DNA of 32,938 nucleotides from Candidatus Peribacteria bacterium RIFCSPLOWO2_12_FULL_55_15 (lineage in GTDB: Bacteria > Patescibacteriota > Gracilibacteria > Peribacterales > Peribacteraceae), in assembly GCA_001789045.1 (NCBI GenBank), contig MFYG01000005.1:1-32938 (forward strand), in the 5' to 3' direction. The position numbers were made by a program, and so were the translations under genes. Numbering within the stretch: the stretch's first letter is position 1; each line of letters opens with the position of its first letter. Positions 13,897 through 24,600 of this stretch are shown here, piece after piece. Under the pieces are notes generated by a model. It saw only the letters and a program-made list of their open reading frames with translations. It did not search any database and was not told the DNA's origin.

Positions 13897-13977
13897 TTAC
13901 CTTCTGCTCTTCTTGTGCTTCGTCCTCACTACGCGCTTTACACGCTTCCTCGACGCACTCTTTTTCTTCTTCACCAT
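13897..13977 (-). CDS. Tiny lysine/arginine-rich protein (26 aa)
   Basis: An ATG at 13977 opens 26 codons to TAA (13899-13897): MVKKKKSASRKRVKRVVR followed by TKHKKSRR. More than half the residues are Lys or Arg, with no acidic residue. This fits a nucleic-acid-binding peptide such as a histone-H1-like tail or a small ribosome-associated protein, but no family is assigned; it does not match bTHX. There is no strong RBS. It is convergent with the 75-aa gene and followed by the shared hairpin. Chance ORFs this short are common; the extreme composition is the argument for it. Confidence 0.45.
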   Translation of the reverse strand: MVKKKKSASRKRVKRVVRTKHKKSRR

Positions 13978-14061
13978 AGACCTAAGGGGGAAAAGATAAA
14001 TACAGTCATGAATTCTATAAAAGAATTGTTTCTCTGTGAAGTAACTCGTACTGCACTCACC

Positions 14062-15462
14062 TTACTTCCATTGCACGGTGTACTTCGCGCTACTCGACTT
14101 CCACGCCTGTCTTCCCACTCCAATATAATACGTCCCCGTTGGGTATCGATATAAATCATTACACTGCGGACCAGAGAAACCGTACAAGTCGACATCGCTC
14201 ATGGGATAGACGAGGCAGCTTACAACTTCCACGCTCGCAACCTGCAATGTCATGTCTCCCTCACTTGGCACCGTAAATTTGTACCAGTCCGCTGTATCCC
14301 CAACTTCCAAAACTCCCACACGAGGAGCCGCCTTCCCCAGCGTTTTCGCCTCACGGAATCCATCGTTTCCATCACCAACCACATCGACTATCTCTGCGCT
14401 GTACGCCGTATCGCGCTCTGATGGTCGCACTTCCCATTGATAGGATCCGGGAGCAAGAGCGACCCGCATCATGCAATTCCCCTGCTCCTCAAATCCTAAA
14501 TAGTATTCCATGGAGAATCCTTGCTCATCCAGGCGGTACAGGCGACAGGTCACATTCCCCGGCTGTCCGATGACAAGACTCATCTTCAAACGAAGGACAT
14601 GATTCTCCACAAGAGTGAAACGGTAAAGCACTGCCTGCTTTCCGGAAAATACCCCCTCTTCCTTCTTTAAAGGAAGACGGATATCTCTCACGAGATGACC
14701 GGCTGTTGCACTCTTGCTGGATTCCTGCTGCTTCCAAGATGAACTCATCTCTTCCTCGGCTGTAATATCCGACGATGCTTGCGATGAAGAGGATGGAACG
14801 TCATCCGTCGATTTTTCTTCTTCGTGTAAATGCAGCGCCTGGTAGATATATGCCGCGGCTTCTCCCCGGAAAAGCGACCGGTCGGGGAAGAAACGAGGAC
14901 CGTCCTGTCCCTCTATCGGGAGAATCCCTCGCGCAAATGCAAGATACAAATATTTCGTGTACCACGCAGACAGGGAGACATCCACGAATTTCACAACGTC
15001 ACGGGATCTCTCTGTGAGTTCCGGAACAGGAATACCGAGAACAGTCGTGATCATCTTGATCGCCTCCACTCGAGTCACCGGCCGATCGGGACGGAACGTT
15101 CTATCACTGTATCCCTCGACGTAGCGATGCTGCGCCGCATCGCACACATAGGGCTCGTACCAGCTTCCCGGCTGGACATCTGGAAAACAGAGCCGACCTG
15201 CAGGATCTGGCGTTTTCTCCGCCACGCGGTAGAGCATCTTCAACATCTCTACGCGGTTCACGTTCCTTAAAGGTAAGAATGTTCCATCAGGATTACCATT
15301 AATCACCTGCATACCGACGAGAAATTCAATCTCCTCCTGATACATGTGCCCATCGGGCACATCGGGGAAAACCGCAGCCCTGCCTACAAGCAAAACGGAC
15401 TGCGAAAAGAGGAGGGAAAAAATCCCGATAATCCCGATCCGACTTGGCGTCAATGAAAACAT
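14062..15462 (-). CDS. S-layer homology (SLH) domain surface protein
   Basis: The product is 466 residues from ATG 15462 ([20 protein letters not shown]...), which places a signal peptide at the N-terminus; the open frame extends further but crosses uvrA. Three SLH repeats follow: [20 protein letters not shown] (about 35-80), [17 protein letters not shown] (about 95-145) and [17 protein letters not shown] (about 165-215), each ending in a R.E...M.-like segment. A Ser/Glu-rich linker follows. Two beta-sandwich PPC-like domains close the protein ([56 protein letters not shown]). It is likely attached to the cell wall by the SLH repeats and displays the PPC domains. It is divergent from uvrA. 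Confidence 0.88.
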   Translation of the reverse strand: MFSLTPSRIGIIGIFSLLFSQSVLLVGRAAVFPDVPDGHMYQEEIEFLVGMQVINGNPDGTFLPLRNVNRVEMLKMLYRVAEKTPDPAGRLCFPDVQPGSWYEPYVCDAAQHRYVEGYSDRTFRPDRPVTRVEAIKMITTVLGIPVPELTERSRDVVKFVDVSLSAWYTKYLYLAFARGILPIEGQDGPRFFPDRSLFRGEAAAYIYQALHLHEEEKSTDDVPSSSSQASSDITAEEEMSSSWKQQESSKSATAGHLVRDIRLPLKKEEGVFSGKQAVLYRFTLVENHVLRLKMSLVIGQPGNVTCRLYRLDEQGFSMEYYLGFEEQGNCMMRVALAPGSYQWEVRPSERDTAYSAEIVDVVGDGNDGFREAKTLGKAAPRVGVLEVGDTADWYKFTVPSEGDMTLQVASVEVVSCLVYPMSDVDLYGFSGPQCNDLYRYPTGTYYIGVGRQAWKSSSAKYTVQWK

Positions 15463-15553
15463 GATCGTGCCACATAATACGCCGCGCGTTTTTTTCCCAC
15501 AATACCGCCCTGCGGAGAATCCGGACGATCTGCAAGGGGAATTCCGTATATCC

Positions 15554-15587
15554 TCCTCTCCCCACGGGAGAGGATTGAGGTGATGGG
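15554..15587. repeat. REP-like palindrome, family B, inverted orientation
   Basis: TCCTCTCCC (15554-15562) and GGGAGAGGA (15566-15574) form a 9-bp stem around CAC, followed by TTGAGGTGATGGG, the reverse complement of the family leader. It sits in the divergent gap between the SLH gene and uvrA; the remaining 213 bp of the gap show only the hairpin listed next. Confidence 0.65.
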
Positions 15588-15650
15588 CTCGTGAGAGGGA
15601 GAGCCAATCCCTGGACAGGCGGAGAAAAAACCGGTAGGCTCGCGGCCTCC

Positions 15651-15666
15651 GGCCCTCACCAGGGCC
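15651..15666 (+). promoter_or_regulatory. Hairpin in the uvrA leader
   Basis: GGCCCT-CACC-AGGGCC ends 9 nt before the uvrA ATG, where a ribosome-binding site would be expected; no purine-rich RBS is visible. It might affect initiation, but no regulator can be named. Confidence 0.3.
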
Positions 15667-15675
15667 ACGTTTTGT

Positions 15676-18537
15676 ATGGACAGCATTATTGTTAAAGGCG
15701 CACGGGTGCATAACCTGAAGAACGTGGATGTCACGATTCCACGCAACACCCTCACGGTGATCACGGGGCTCTCTGGCTCTGGAAAATCCTCCCTCGCATT
15801 CGACACGATTTTTGCCGAGGGGCAGCGGCGCTACGTCGAAAGCCTCTCCGCCTACGCTCGGCAATTCATCGCGCAGATGGAGAAGCCCGACGTCGACTCC
15901 ATCGATGGGCTCAGTCCAGCGATCAGCATTGACCAAAAAACCTCAACGCGGAACCCTCGCTCTACTGTGGGCACCGTGACGGAAATCTACGATTACATGC
16001 GGCTCCTCTGGGCAAAAGTCGGACAGGTGCACTGCAGCATCTGTTTGAAGACACTCAAGAAACAGTCCGCGAGTGAAATCACGGAGACGATTGCGCGTAT
16101 GCCCGAGGGAAAGAAAATCGCCCTCCTCGCCCCCATCGTTTCCCAGCGCAAAGGAGAGCACGCACGGCTTCTCGAAGCCATACGTCGCGAAGGGTTCGTC
16201 CGCCTGCGCATTGATGGGACGATTGTGACGATCGATGAGGAAATCTCCCTCGATCCCAAGAAACACCATACTGTCGCTATTGTCGTCGACCGATTGGTCA
16301 TTCGCGATCTCCTCTCCGCGGATGGGACGACAAGTCCACATCGTACCCGACTCGCTGATTCCGTTGAACTCTGCTTAAAAAAAGGAGAGGGAACGCTCGT
16401 GGTTCTTGATACCGAGACTCTGGAGGAATACCGCTTCGCGGAGAATTTCGTCTGTCCGGAACATCCAGAGGCAACCATTCCCCCATTGGAACCGCGCGCC
16501 TTCTCCTTCAATTCCCCTCACGGAGCCTGTGGAACGTGTCACGGCCTCGGTCAAATCCTCCAAATCGATGAGGCGGCGGTTATCCCTAACACAGAGCTCT
16601 CCATCAGCGAAGGAGCCATTCACCCCTGGGCGACGTCTGCCGGTCGCATGACGTACATGATGCAACTCCTCGAAGCCCTCAGCGCCAGCATCGGCTTTCG
16701 CCTCCATGCCCCCTGGCATGATCTCTCCGTAGACCACCGCAACATTATCCTCCATGGTCACAGCGCTCCCCTCTCAGTTTCCCTTGCTCCTGAATCTTAT
16801 GGCAAACCGTACCAGATGACGTACGAGGGAGTCATCCCTAATCTCGAACGCCGTCACCGTGAGACGGAGAGCAGTTACATCAAGAGCCAGATCGAGGAAT
16901 ACATGCTTTCCCTCCACTGCCCGGACTGCCATGGGAAACGACTGAAGAAAGAAATCCTTGCCGTCACCGTCGGTACGAAGAATATCGTGGAAGCGACCGA
17001 CTGCAGCATTGATGAGGCACGGGAATTCTTCGAGGGACTGGCACTCTCTCCCTACCACCACACCATCGCCAGGAAAATTCTTTCCGAGATCCTCGCGCGC
17101 CTCTCCTTCCTACGCAATGTCGGCCTCACCTACCTCACGCTCTCGCGGTCCGCAAACACTTTATCTGGCGGGGAGGCGCAGCGCATCCGTCTCGCCACGC
17201 AAATCGGCTCCGCGCTCCAGGGCGTGCTCTATGTCCTTGATGAGCCATCGATCGGTCTCCACCAGAAAGACAATGCCCGCCTCATCCAAACGATGAAACA
17301 CCTGCGTGATATCGGAAACACGGTCATCGTCGTCGAGCACGATGAGGAAACGATGCATGCCGCGGATTACCTCCTGGAGATCGGCCCGGGGGCCGGGAAA
17401 TACGGCGGAGAGATCATCGCTCAGGGAACTGCCGCGACACTCTTACAAAACCCCGATTCCGTCACGGGACAGTATCTCAGCGGGAAGAAATCCCTCGCCG
17501 TGCCAGAGAAGCGCCGGTCAGGCAATGGACGGTTCATTACCATCCACGACGCCCACCACCACAATCTAAAGCACATTACCGTCCGCCTGCCGCTGGGCAC
17601 CTTCATGGGAATATCCGGAGTTTCCGGGTCCGGGAAAAGCAGCCTCATCCACGGCATTTTGGCCCCCGAGCTTCTCCGCATTCTCAATAATGCCCACCAA
17701 AAACCACAGGACATCGGTAAGATCACTGGGCTCGAGCATCTCGATAAAACCATCGTCATCGATCAATCCCCAATAGGTCGTACCCCGCGCAGTAACCCCA
17801 TCACCTACAGCGGGATCTTCACCGATATTCGCGATCTCTTCACCCTCTCCCCCGAAGCAAGACTTCGCGGCTACAAATCCGGACGTTTCAGCTTCAACGT
17901 CAAAGGCGGCCGCTGCGAGGACTGCGAAGGAGACGGAATGAAACGCATCGAAATGCACTTCCTTTCTGATGTTTACGTCACCTGCGAGGTCTGCCATGGG
18001 AGACGATATAACCGGGAAACGCTCGAAGTGACGCATAAAGGAAAAAATATCGCCGATATTCTCGAAATGACTGTCACCGAGGCTATGGACTTTTTTGCAA
18101 AGGTTCCCATTATCAGAAAAAAACTCCAAACGCTCGACGATGTTGGTCTCGGGTACCTCCACCTTGGACAGAGCGCGACAACATTAAGCGGCGGCGAGGC
18201 CCAGCGCGTGAAGCTCGCGACCGAGCTCCTCAAGCGCGCAACGGGACGGACGTTCTACATCCTCGACGAGCCGACGACCGGCCTTCATTTCGATGACATC
18301 CGGCGTCTCCTCGATGTCCTCCAGCGTCTCGTGAGCCTCGGGAACACGGTGCTCGTCATCGAACACAACATGGACGTTCTGAAGTCGGTGGATTACATCC
18401 TCGACCTCGGCCCTGATGGTGGCAACGGCGGCGGCCGCATCGTCGCGCAGGGCACGCCGGAGGATGTGGCGAAGGAGAAGAAGAGCTACACGGGACAGTA
18501 CTTGAAGAAGGTACTTGCGAAGTCTTCCTCTCCCTGA
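15676..18537 (+). CDS. uvrA: Excinuclease ABC subunit A
   Basis: The 953-residue protein is the damage-recognition ATPase of nucleotide excision repair. It starts [20 protein letters not shown]. The first Walker A is [14 protein letters not shown] (about 31-44), followed by [16 protein letters not shown], the UvrB-contact region and a Zn module (CPEHPE...CGTCHGLG). The first signature is [16 protein letters not shown] and its Walker B is [12 protein letters not shown]. The second half has [15 protein letters not shown] (about 648), [16 protein letters not shown], a second Zn module ([27 protein letters not shown]), [12 protein letters not shown] and [12 protein letters not shown]. The length and domain order are complete. 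The stop is followed at once by a family B palindrome. Confidence 0.98.
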   Translation: MDSIIVKGARVHNLKNVDVTIPRNTLTVITGLSGSGKSSLAFDTIFAEGQRRYVESLSAYARQFIAQMEKPDVDSIDGLSPAISIDQKTSTRNPRSTVGTVTEIYDYMRLLWAKVGQVHCSICLKTLKKQSASEITETIARMPEGKKIALLAPIVSQRKGEHARLLEAIRREGFVRLRIDGTIVTIDEEISLDPKKHHTVAIVVDRLVIRDLLSADGTTSPHRTRLADSVELCLKKGEGTLVVLDTETLEEYRFAENFVCPEHPEATIPPLEPRAFSFNSPHGACGTCHGLGQILQIDEAAVIPNTELSISEGAIHPWATSAGRMTYMMQLLEALSASIGFRLHAPWHDLSVDHRNIILHGHSAPLSVSLAPESYGKPYQMTYEGVIPNLERRHRETESSYIKSQIEEYMLSLHCPDCHGKRLKKEILAVTVGTKNIVEATDCSIDEAREFFEGLALSPYHHTIARKILSEILARLSFLRNVGLTYLTLSRSANTLSGGEAQRIRLATQIGSALQGVLYVLDEPSIGLHQKDNARLIQTMKHLRDIGNTVIVVEHDEETMHAADYLLEIGPGAGKYGGEIIAQGTAATLLQNPDSVTGQYLSGKKSLAVPEKRRSGNGRFITIHDAHHHNLKHITVRLPLGTFMGISGVSGSGKSSLIHGILAPELLRILNNAHQKPQDIGKITGLEHLDKTIVIDQSPIGRTPRSNPITYSGIFTDIRDLFTLSPEARLRGYKSGRFSFNVKGGRCEDCEGDGMKRIEMHFLSDVYVTCEVCHGRRYNRETLEVTHKGKNIADILEMTVTEAMDFFAKVPIIRKKLQTLDDVGLGYLHLGQSATTLSGGEAQRVKLATELLKRATGRTFYILDEPTTGLHFDDIRRLLDVLQRLVSLGNTVLVIEHNMDVLKSVDYILDLGPDGGNGGGRIVAQGTPEDVAKEKKSYTGQYLKKVLAKSSSP

Positions 18538-18571
18538 CCCCTCACCCTGGCCCTCTCCCGCATGGAGAGGG
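18538..18571. repeat. REP-like palindrome, family B copy at the uvrA/phosphoesterase junction
   Basis: The leader CCCCTCACCCTGG directly follows the uvrA TGA. CCCTCTCC (18551-18558) pairs with GGAGAGGG (18564-18571). The right arm GGAGAGGG ends 1 nt before ATG 18573 and would serve as the Shine-Dalgarno sequence of the next gene. Confidence 0.7.
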
Positions 18572-18572
18572 A

Positions 18573-19589
18573 ATGCCATACACTCTGTGTGTGAACTCAC
18601 TCCCACCATTCCTCCTCGTCACTCCTCCCATCCTCTGGGATTTCGCGATTGCCATTCTCCTCGCACTCTTCTGCAGCATCACGATTGTCACACTCATCTG
18701 GATCCGTCGCAATCACTCATCTTCCATCATCGCCAGTATCCTCATCGGTTGCGTCGGTTTCCTCGGTTGCGTCGGTTTCCTCCTCATTATCTACGGCTCC
18801 TTCATCGAGCCGCAACGTATCACCGTCACCGAGCGCGATATCCGCCTCCCATTGAAGCAACCCCTGCGGATTGTTGTACTCTCTGATTTTCACGTCGGTC
18901 CGTACAAGGGGAAACGATTCCTGGAGCGTACCGTCGAGAAGGCCAACACCCTCTTCCCAGATGTCATCCTCCTCGCAGGGGATTTTCTCTACGACGATGA
19001 CTCATCTCTTTCGGCCCTCGCCCCCCTCGCCCGTCTCCGCGCTACGCTCGGTACCTTTGCCGTCCTTGGGAATCACGATACGGGACATATGCTCACACTG
19101 CTCAATACTCCTCGGCGCACAGATGACCGGACCGATACCATCGCTGCTGTTCTCGAAGACATGGACATCTCCGTTCTCCAGAATACTTCACGCACAATTT
19201 CCCTCGGCGCCGAGCGACTCGCCATCGCAGGATTGACGGAGCTCTGGGCAGGAACAGACAACATCGAAGCTGTCCTGAAAGGAATTCCACCAAGGACTGC
19301 GACGATCCTCCTCTCACACAATCCTGACATCGCCCTCAATCTGAAGAGCCACCAGGCGCACCTCATTACTTCAGGACATACGCACGGAGGGCAAATCCGT
19401 CTCCCGTGGATTGGGGCCATCCCTCGCATCCCGACGCGCCTGGGCAAGCAGTACGACCAGGGACTTTTCCGCATCGACGACGACTCCACCCTCGCCATCA
19501 CCCGCGGCCTCGGGGAGAGCTTCCCCCGCGCCCGCCTCTTCGCCCCTCCCGAAATTCTGCTCCTGAAAAGTGAGGTACGGTTGGATTAA
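18573..19589 (+). CDS. Membrane-anchored metallophosphoesterase (YkuE/YaeI-like)
   Basis: The product is 338 residues. Three N-terminal membrane segments (WDFAIAILLALFCSITIVTL; IIASILIGCVGFLGCVGFLL) precede a calcineurin-like domain with all metal motifs: VVLSDFHVG (DxH), LLAGDFLY (GD), VLGNHD (GNHD), LLSHNPD and TSGHTHGGQ (GHxH). The YkuE type acts on membrane-linked phosphoesters such as UDP-diacylglucosamine or related lipids; the actual substrate here is open. An exact 18-bp tandem duplication (18748-18783) doubles GCVGFL in a membrane helix. It is converging on the spoT-like gene with a single base between the two stops. Confidence 0.85.
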   Translation: MPYTLCVNSLPPFLLVTPPILWDFAIAILLALFCSITIVTLIWIRRNHSSSIIASILIGCVGFLGCVGFLLIIYGSFIEPQRITVTERDIRLPLKQPLRIVVLSDFHVGPYKGKRFLERTVEKANTLFPDVILLAGDFLYDDDSSLSALAPLARLRATLGTFAVLGNHDTGHMLTLLNTPRRTDDRTDTIAAVLEDMDISVLQNTSRTISLGAERLAIAGLTELWAGTDNIEAVLKGIPPRTATILLSHNPDIALNLKSHQAHLITSGHTHGGQIRLPWIGAIPRIPTRLGKQYDQGLFRIDDDSTLAITRGLGESFPRARLFAPPEILLLKSEVRLD

Positions 19590-19590
19590 A

Positions 19591-21525
19591 CTACCGTATC
19601 CGCCGAATCCCCTGCACTCCCGGCACTTGCAAGAGCGCATCGTAGAGATCGCTAAACTCCTGAACATCCTTCACCTCAACGCCTAACCGGTCACAGACAA
19701 TTCCTTTCGATACCTCGTACGTATTCGTGCCCACGATGTTCACCCCTCGTTCCGCAAAACATCGGGTCATCGCATGGAGCACACCCGGTCGATCGGTGAG
19801 GGTGACATCGACCGTGACCATTGTCCCCGGCACGAGAGGACGAGGACACCGGATACAGTGGCAGCGAACGAGGAGATGTAAGAGAAAACCTGTAGGATCT
19901 TCGAGAAGCGCTCGGTACTCCAGAGCAACGCGGTCCACCGAAACGATCCCTGCGCCAATCTGCTCGAGAAGATTCCTAAAATCCTCCTGCTTCAGTCGCC
20001 CGACAAGCTCCCGTTGTAAAAAGGAAAAACGGAAAAGCCACGAAAGCGGCAAGAGATGCTTCCCGCACTCATGGACGAGGAGGAATTTCCCCTCTTCCTC
20101 CAGTTTATCCGGAGAGATGCCATTCGCCATCCGCCGGAGATCTTCCTTCGCAGCGATCGTTTTCGCGCGCTGCCGCCAGAGCGCATCGCGACCATTTCCA
20201 TCCACATCCGTAAAAAGCAGCTCGACCGTATCGCCGTCGTGAAGCTCTCCGGTCACTTCGCGCTGCACGCCATTCACCCGCATCGCCGCAAGGTGCGTGA
20301 TGAATGACGTATCGAGCGCTGCCGCAAGATCGATCCCCGTCGCCCCGCGTGGGAGCGTCACAATCTCTCCCGAAGGAGTGACAACATTGATCATTTCCTT
20401 GAGAACATTCTCCTTGAGATCCTGTAAATACTCCTCCGGCTTCTCCTCGCGAGCGCTGAGAGCATGCAGCACTTTCGCGAGCGCGTTCTCTCTATCCCCC
20501 ATCCACGCGGACATCTTCCGCATCGTCGCATACTCGTGCATGGACTTCGTCTGCATACGGAGAAGGACCTGGTGATCGTGCGCGATGAAGAGCTTCGTGT
20601 GCAGCGCCCGGTATCCGTTCGGGAGCGGCTGGCTCACAAAATCACGGAAGGCAGTGGGATTGACGTGGAAATGTTGATGGATATCGCCGAGAATCTCGTA
20701 GCACGCGCGCGCGTCCGCATTTGGATCCTCCGGCAGAACCTGCACCGAATCGATACTTCCCGCATCGCGCAAGCGAAGAGGGTTGCCTCCAAACTTCCGG
20801 TAGAGCTCGTAATCAGTCATGAGGATGAGATGCACTTCTGTCGGCGCCTGCGTGACCTTTCGTATGCGCGCGATTGCAGAGAGCCGCCACGGTAAAAGCT
20901 CCTCGCGCCGGCGCGCGATGCGCTCGCGCCACTGCCGTGCTTCTAGAGGGAATGCAATGGGGAAGCAAATTTCCTCGAATCGCCTCTTTGTATCCCACAA
21001 GCCCACCATGCGCGCAAACGGCACGTAAATCTCCAGCGTCTCGCTCGCGATGCGCTCCTGCTTGTCTGACGACAGTGCCCCGATGGTTTCGATATTATGG
21101 AGACGGTCCGCAATTTTAATGAAAATAACCCTGAGATCGTCGCTCGCCGCGAGCAGCATTTTCCGGAGTGACGCAATCTGCCGCTCCGATCGCTTCCCTT
21201 CATACCGCAACTTTGTTAGCTTGGTCACGGCATCGACCAAACGTCGCACCTCATTCCCAAATAACCGCTCCACCTCGTCAAAGGTGGTACATCCATCCTC
21301 TACTACATCGTGAAGAAGACCGGCAATCAGCGTTGCCCCACCGCATTCCAACTTCGCAAGAAAGAGCGCCGTGGCGATCGGGTGAACGACATACGGATCC
21401 CCGGAATGTCGGAACTGCCCCTCGTGCCATGTCTTTACCTGCTGCAATGCTCGCTCGACACCATCACGTTCCGTCGAGGGAACGTAGCGGATCGCTGCGA
21501 GAAATTCTTGCTCTTTATCATACAT
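19591..21525 (-). CDS. spoT: RelA/SpoT homologue, apparently hydrolase-only
   Basis: This is a ppGpp-metabolism protein of about 644 residues from ATG 21525 (MYDKEQEFLAAIRY); ATG 21603 is possible but would overlap the ileS leader. The HD hydrolase domain is intact: HPIATALFLAKL, LLHDVVEDG (His72, Asp73, Glu76, Asp77) and IKIADRLHN. The synthetase region is recognisable only by its frame (YELYRKF, CYEILGDIHQHF, NGYRALHTKLF). GRxKH, the D-x-x-A-x-R strand (here IDSVQVL) and the ExQIRT motif (here LLRMQT) are lost. TGS (VTPSGEIVTLPRGATGIDLA) and a C-terminal ACT domain (VDVTLTDRPGVLHAMTRCFA) follow. It probably degrades but does not make ppGpp. It is divergent from ileS across 84 bp. Confidence 0.88.
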   Translation of the reverse strand: MYDKEQEFLAAIRYVPSTERDGVERALQQVKTWHEGQFRHSGDPYVVHPIATALFLAKLECGGATLIAGLLHDVVEDGCTTFDEVERLFGNEVRRLVDAVTKLTKLRYEGKRSERQIASLRKMLLAASDDLRVIFIKIADRLHNIETIGALSSDKQERIASETLEIYVPFARMVGLWDTKRRFEEICFPIAFPLEARQWRERIARRREELLPWRLSAIARIRKVTQAPTEVHLILMTDYELYRKFGGNPLRLRDAGSIDSVQVLPEDPNADARACYEILGDIHQHFHVNPTAFRDFVSQPLPNGYRALHTKLFIAHDHQVLLRMQTKSMHEYATMRKMSAWMGDRENALAKVLHALSAREEKPEEYLQDLKENVLKEMINVVTPSGEIVTLPRGATGIDLAAALDTSFITHLAAMRVNGVQREVTGELHDGDTVELLFTDVDGNGRDALWRQRAKTIAAKEDLRRMANGISPDKLEEEGKFLLVHECGKHLLPLSWLFRFSFLQRELVGRLKQEDFRNLLEQIGAGIVSVDRVALEYRALLEDPTGFLLHLLVRCHCIRCPRPLVPGTMVTVDVTLTDRPGVLHAMTRCFAERGVNIVGTNTYEVSKGIVCDRLGVEVKDVQEFSDLYDALLQVPGVQGIRRIR

Positions 21526-21609
21526 ATCAATCGAGCATTCTACCGTTCTTCTTAGCAAAGGAAAGCCAAAGTTTTGAGCAACTGGCCAACGACCATTCGT
21601 CATGGTGAT

Positions 21610-24600
21610 ATGCAAAGCTCAGCAATACTTCCTCTATACTCTCCACTGCGTTCCCCCCGATGCGTGCCTTTCGATCCCGTTGATCCCAAGCAATCCTTCC
21701 CTGCGCTTGAGCGCGGCATCCTTGCGTATTGGAAGAAGGAAGACATCTTCCGTCGGAGCATCCGCGCACGCCGTGGACGTACGGTATTCCGCTTCTATGA
21801 CGGCCCTCCTTTCGCCACAGGCCTCCCCCACTACGGCCACCTCCTCGCGGGAACCATCAAGGACGTGATTCCGCGCTACCAGACGATGCGCGGAAAGCAT
21901 GTCGAGCGGCGCTTCGGGTGGGATTGCCACGGCCTCCCCATCGAGTACGAAATCGAGAAGGAACATGGCATCAAGGGGAAGAAGGACATCGAGACGATGG
22001 GCATCGCGAAGTTCAATGCTCTCTGCCGCTCGGCGGTGCAGCGGTACACGAATGAATGGAGGACGACGGTCGAGCGCATGGGACGGTGGGTCGACATGGA
22101 CTGGGACTACCGGACGATGGACCCCGATTACATGGAATCCATCTGGTGGGTCTTCAAAGAGCTCTGGGAAAAGAAACTCATTGAGGAAGGGCATAAACCA
22201 ATGCACGTCTGCCCACGGTGCGTGACTCCTCTCAGTAATTTCGAGGTGACGCAGGGATATAAGGAAGTGACGGATCTCGGTGTGGTGGTGAAGTTCCTCT
22301 CCCTTCAAAGGGAGAGGGTGTATCTCCTCGCATGGACGACGACGCCGTGGACACTCCCCGGGAACCAGTTCCTCGCCGTGAAGCCACGGGCGCAGTACGT
22401 GCGCGTGCAGTGCGAGTGGTATGACTACATCGTCGCGAAGAAGTGCGTGGAGAGGATATTCACCGGGAGAGACTACGAGATCATCGGCAAACCGTTCACG
22501 TCGCAGGAACTCGTGGGGAAGAGGTATGAGCCGGTGTTTCCGTACTTCGAGGGGGAAACACGTTCCTTCCGCATCGTCGCTGCAGATTTTGTGACGACCG
22601 ACGAAGGCACGGGCATCGTCCACATCGCGCCAGGGTTTGGGGAAGACGATTACAAGGTATGGGAGAGGGCGTTTCGCACTTCGACTACGCTCAGTGTGAC
22701 ACCACCCCTCCTCCAGCACGTCACGATGGATGGCCGCTTCACCAACGCGGTGACGGACTTCGCAGGATGGGAAGTGAAGCCAAAAGACGATCCTCTGAAG
22801 ACCGACGGGAAAATCGTGGAATATTTGGAAAAGAAAGGACGCGTGTTCTCCAAAGAAACTGTCCGCCACAGCTATCCCCACTGCTGGCGGTGCGACACGC
22901 CGCTCCTCAATTACGCGACGAGTTCGTGGTTCGTGAACGTCGGGAAGATCAAAGAAGACCTTCTCACGGCGAACAAGGAAACGGAGTGGGTGCCCGCGCA
23001 CCTGCGCGACGGACGCTTCGGCAAGTGGCTCGATGGCGCGCGGGACTGGGCGATCAGCCGACAGAGATATTGGGGAACACCACTGCCCATCTGGCGCTGC
23101 AGTGACGATATTGTCGTCATCGGCTCCCGCGATGATCTCATGAAGTATTGCCCCGAGCGCTTCACGAAGGTGACGGTGCTGCGGCACGGGGAGAGCGAGG
23201 GAAATCTCCGGGAGATATACCAGGGGGAGGTTCCGGGGACGAGCCTTACGGCAGAGGGAAAGCGGCAAGCCGCCGCGGCGGCGTTGGCGTTTCACGCGGA
23301 AGAAATCGCCGCCATCTACGCCTCCCCCCTCGCCCGTACGCGGGAGACGGCCGCGATCATCGGCCAAATCGCCGGCGTTTCCGTCACCGTCGATGAGCGG
23401 CTGCGCGAGAGCGCATTCGGCACCTATGAGGGAAAATCCATCGGCCTCGACGAACGCTCGTTCCTCCGTACTGCGCGCCGCAACCCCGCACTCGATCCCA
23501 AAAATCCCGCGCACATCGCGCAGGCCGCCGGTGTGGAGATGTGGGCGCAGGTGCAGGTGCGCATCGCCTCCTTCTTTGCGGATATCCTCCCCCGTCACCG
23601 TGGGGCGCATATCATCCTCGTCTCCCACGTAGACCCCATCCAGAACATCATCCATTTTTTCACGCGGGAAGACCCCATCAAGATTTCGCGGCAACCATAC
23701 CCGTTGTACGCCTCCACGCGCACGTTCTTCTGGGACCACGAGACGAAGGCAGAACTCGATCTCCACCGTGAGACCGTGGACACTATAACCTGGAAAGACC
23801 GCGACGGAAGGACCTTCCGCCGCATTCCCGATGTCCTCGATTGTTGGTTCGAGTCGGGAGCGATGCCGTACGCGGTGAAGGAAGGATTCCCTGCCGACTT
23901 CATCGCAGAAGGCATCGATCAGACCCGCGGGTGGTTCTATACTTTGATGGTTCTCTCCACTGCTCTCTTCAAACGCCCTGCCTTCCGCCACTGCATTGTG
24001 AATGGGATTGTCCTTGCAGCAGACGGAAAGAAGATGAGCAAGCGCCTCAAAAACTACCCGGATCCCACGGCGCTCGCGGAACGGCACGGCGCGGATGCGA
24101 TCCGCTTCGCCATGATGCAATCGCCAGCCGTCCGCGCGGAGGACCTGCGCTTCTCGGAAAAGCTCGTCGAAGAGACCGTGCGCGCAGTCATCCTCCCCCT
24201 CTGGAACGCGTACGGCTTCTTCGTGACCTACGCGAACCTCGCGCACTTCGATCCCCCCTCCGCATCCGCCCACTCCTCTCACCCCCTTGACCAGTGGATT
24301 CGCGCAGAAATTCAGGACATCACCAACCGCATGACAGAGGAACTCGATCGGTACAATCTCTCCGCAACGTGCAATGAGCTCCATGCAACGATCGACGCTC
24401 TGACGAATTGGTACATCCGCCTTTCGCGTCGGAGGTTCGCCGGCCACGGCAGTCGCGACTGCCGTGGTGGGCAGGGAGGGAGAGAAGAGGTCGACCACGA
24501 GGAACAGAGCGCAGCGCTCGCGACGCTCCACGACGTCCTCCTCACCATCGTGCGCCTCCTCGCACCCTTCTGTCCCTTTATTGCGGAAACGATCTATCGG

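Noticed and set aside
18748-18783. Exact 18-bp tandem duplication in the phosphoesterase gene as a phase-variation tract
   Set aside because: The unit is a multiple of three and lies in a membrane helix, so copy changes would not switch the frame. It is more likely a simple duplication.
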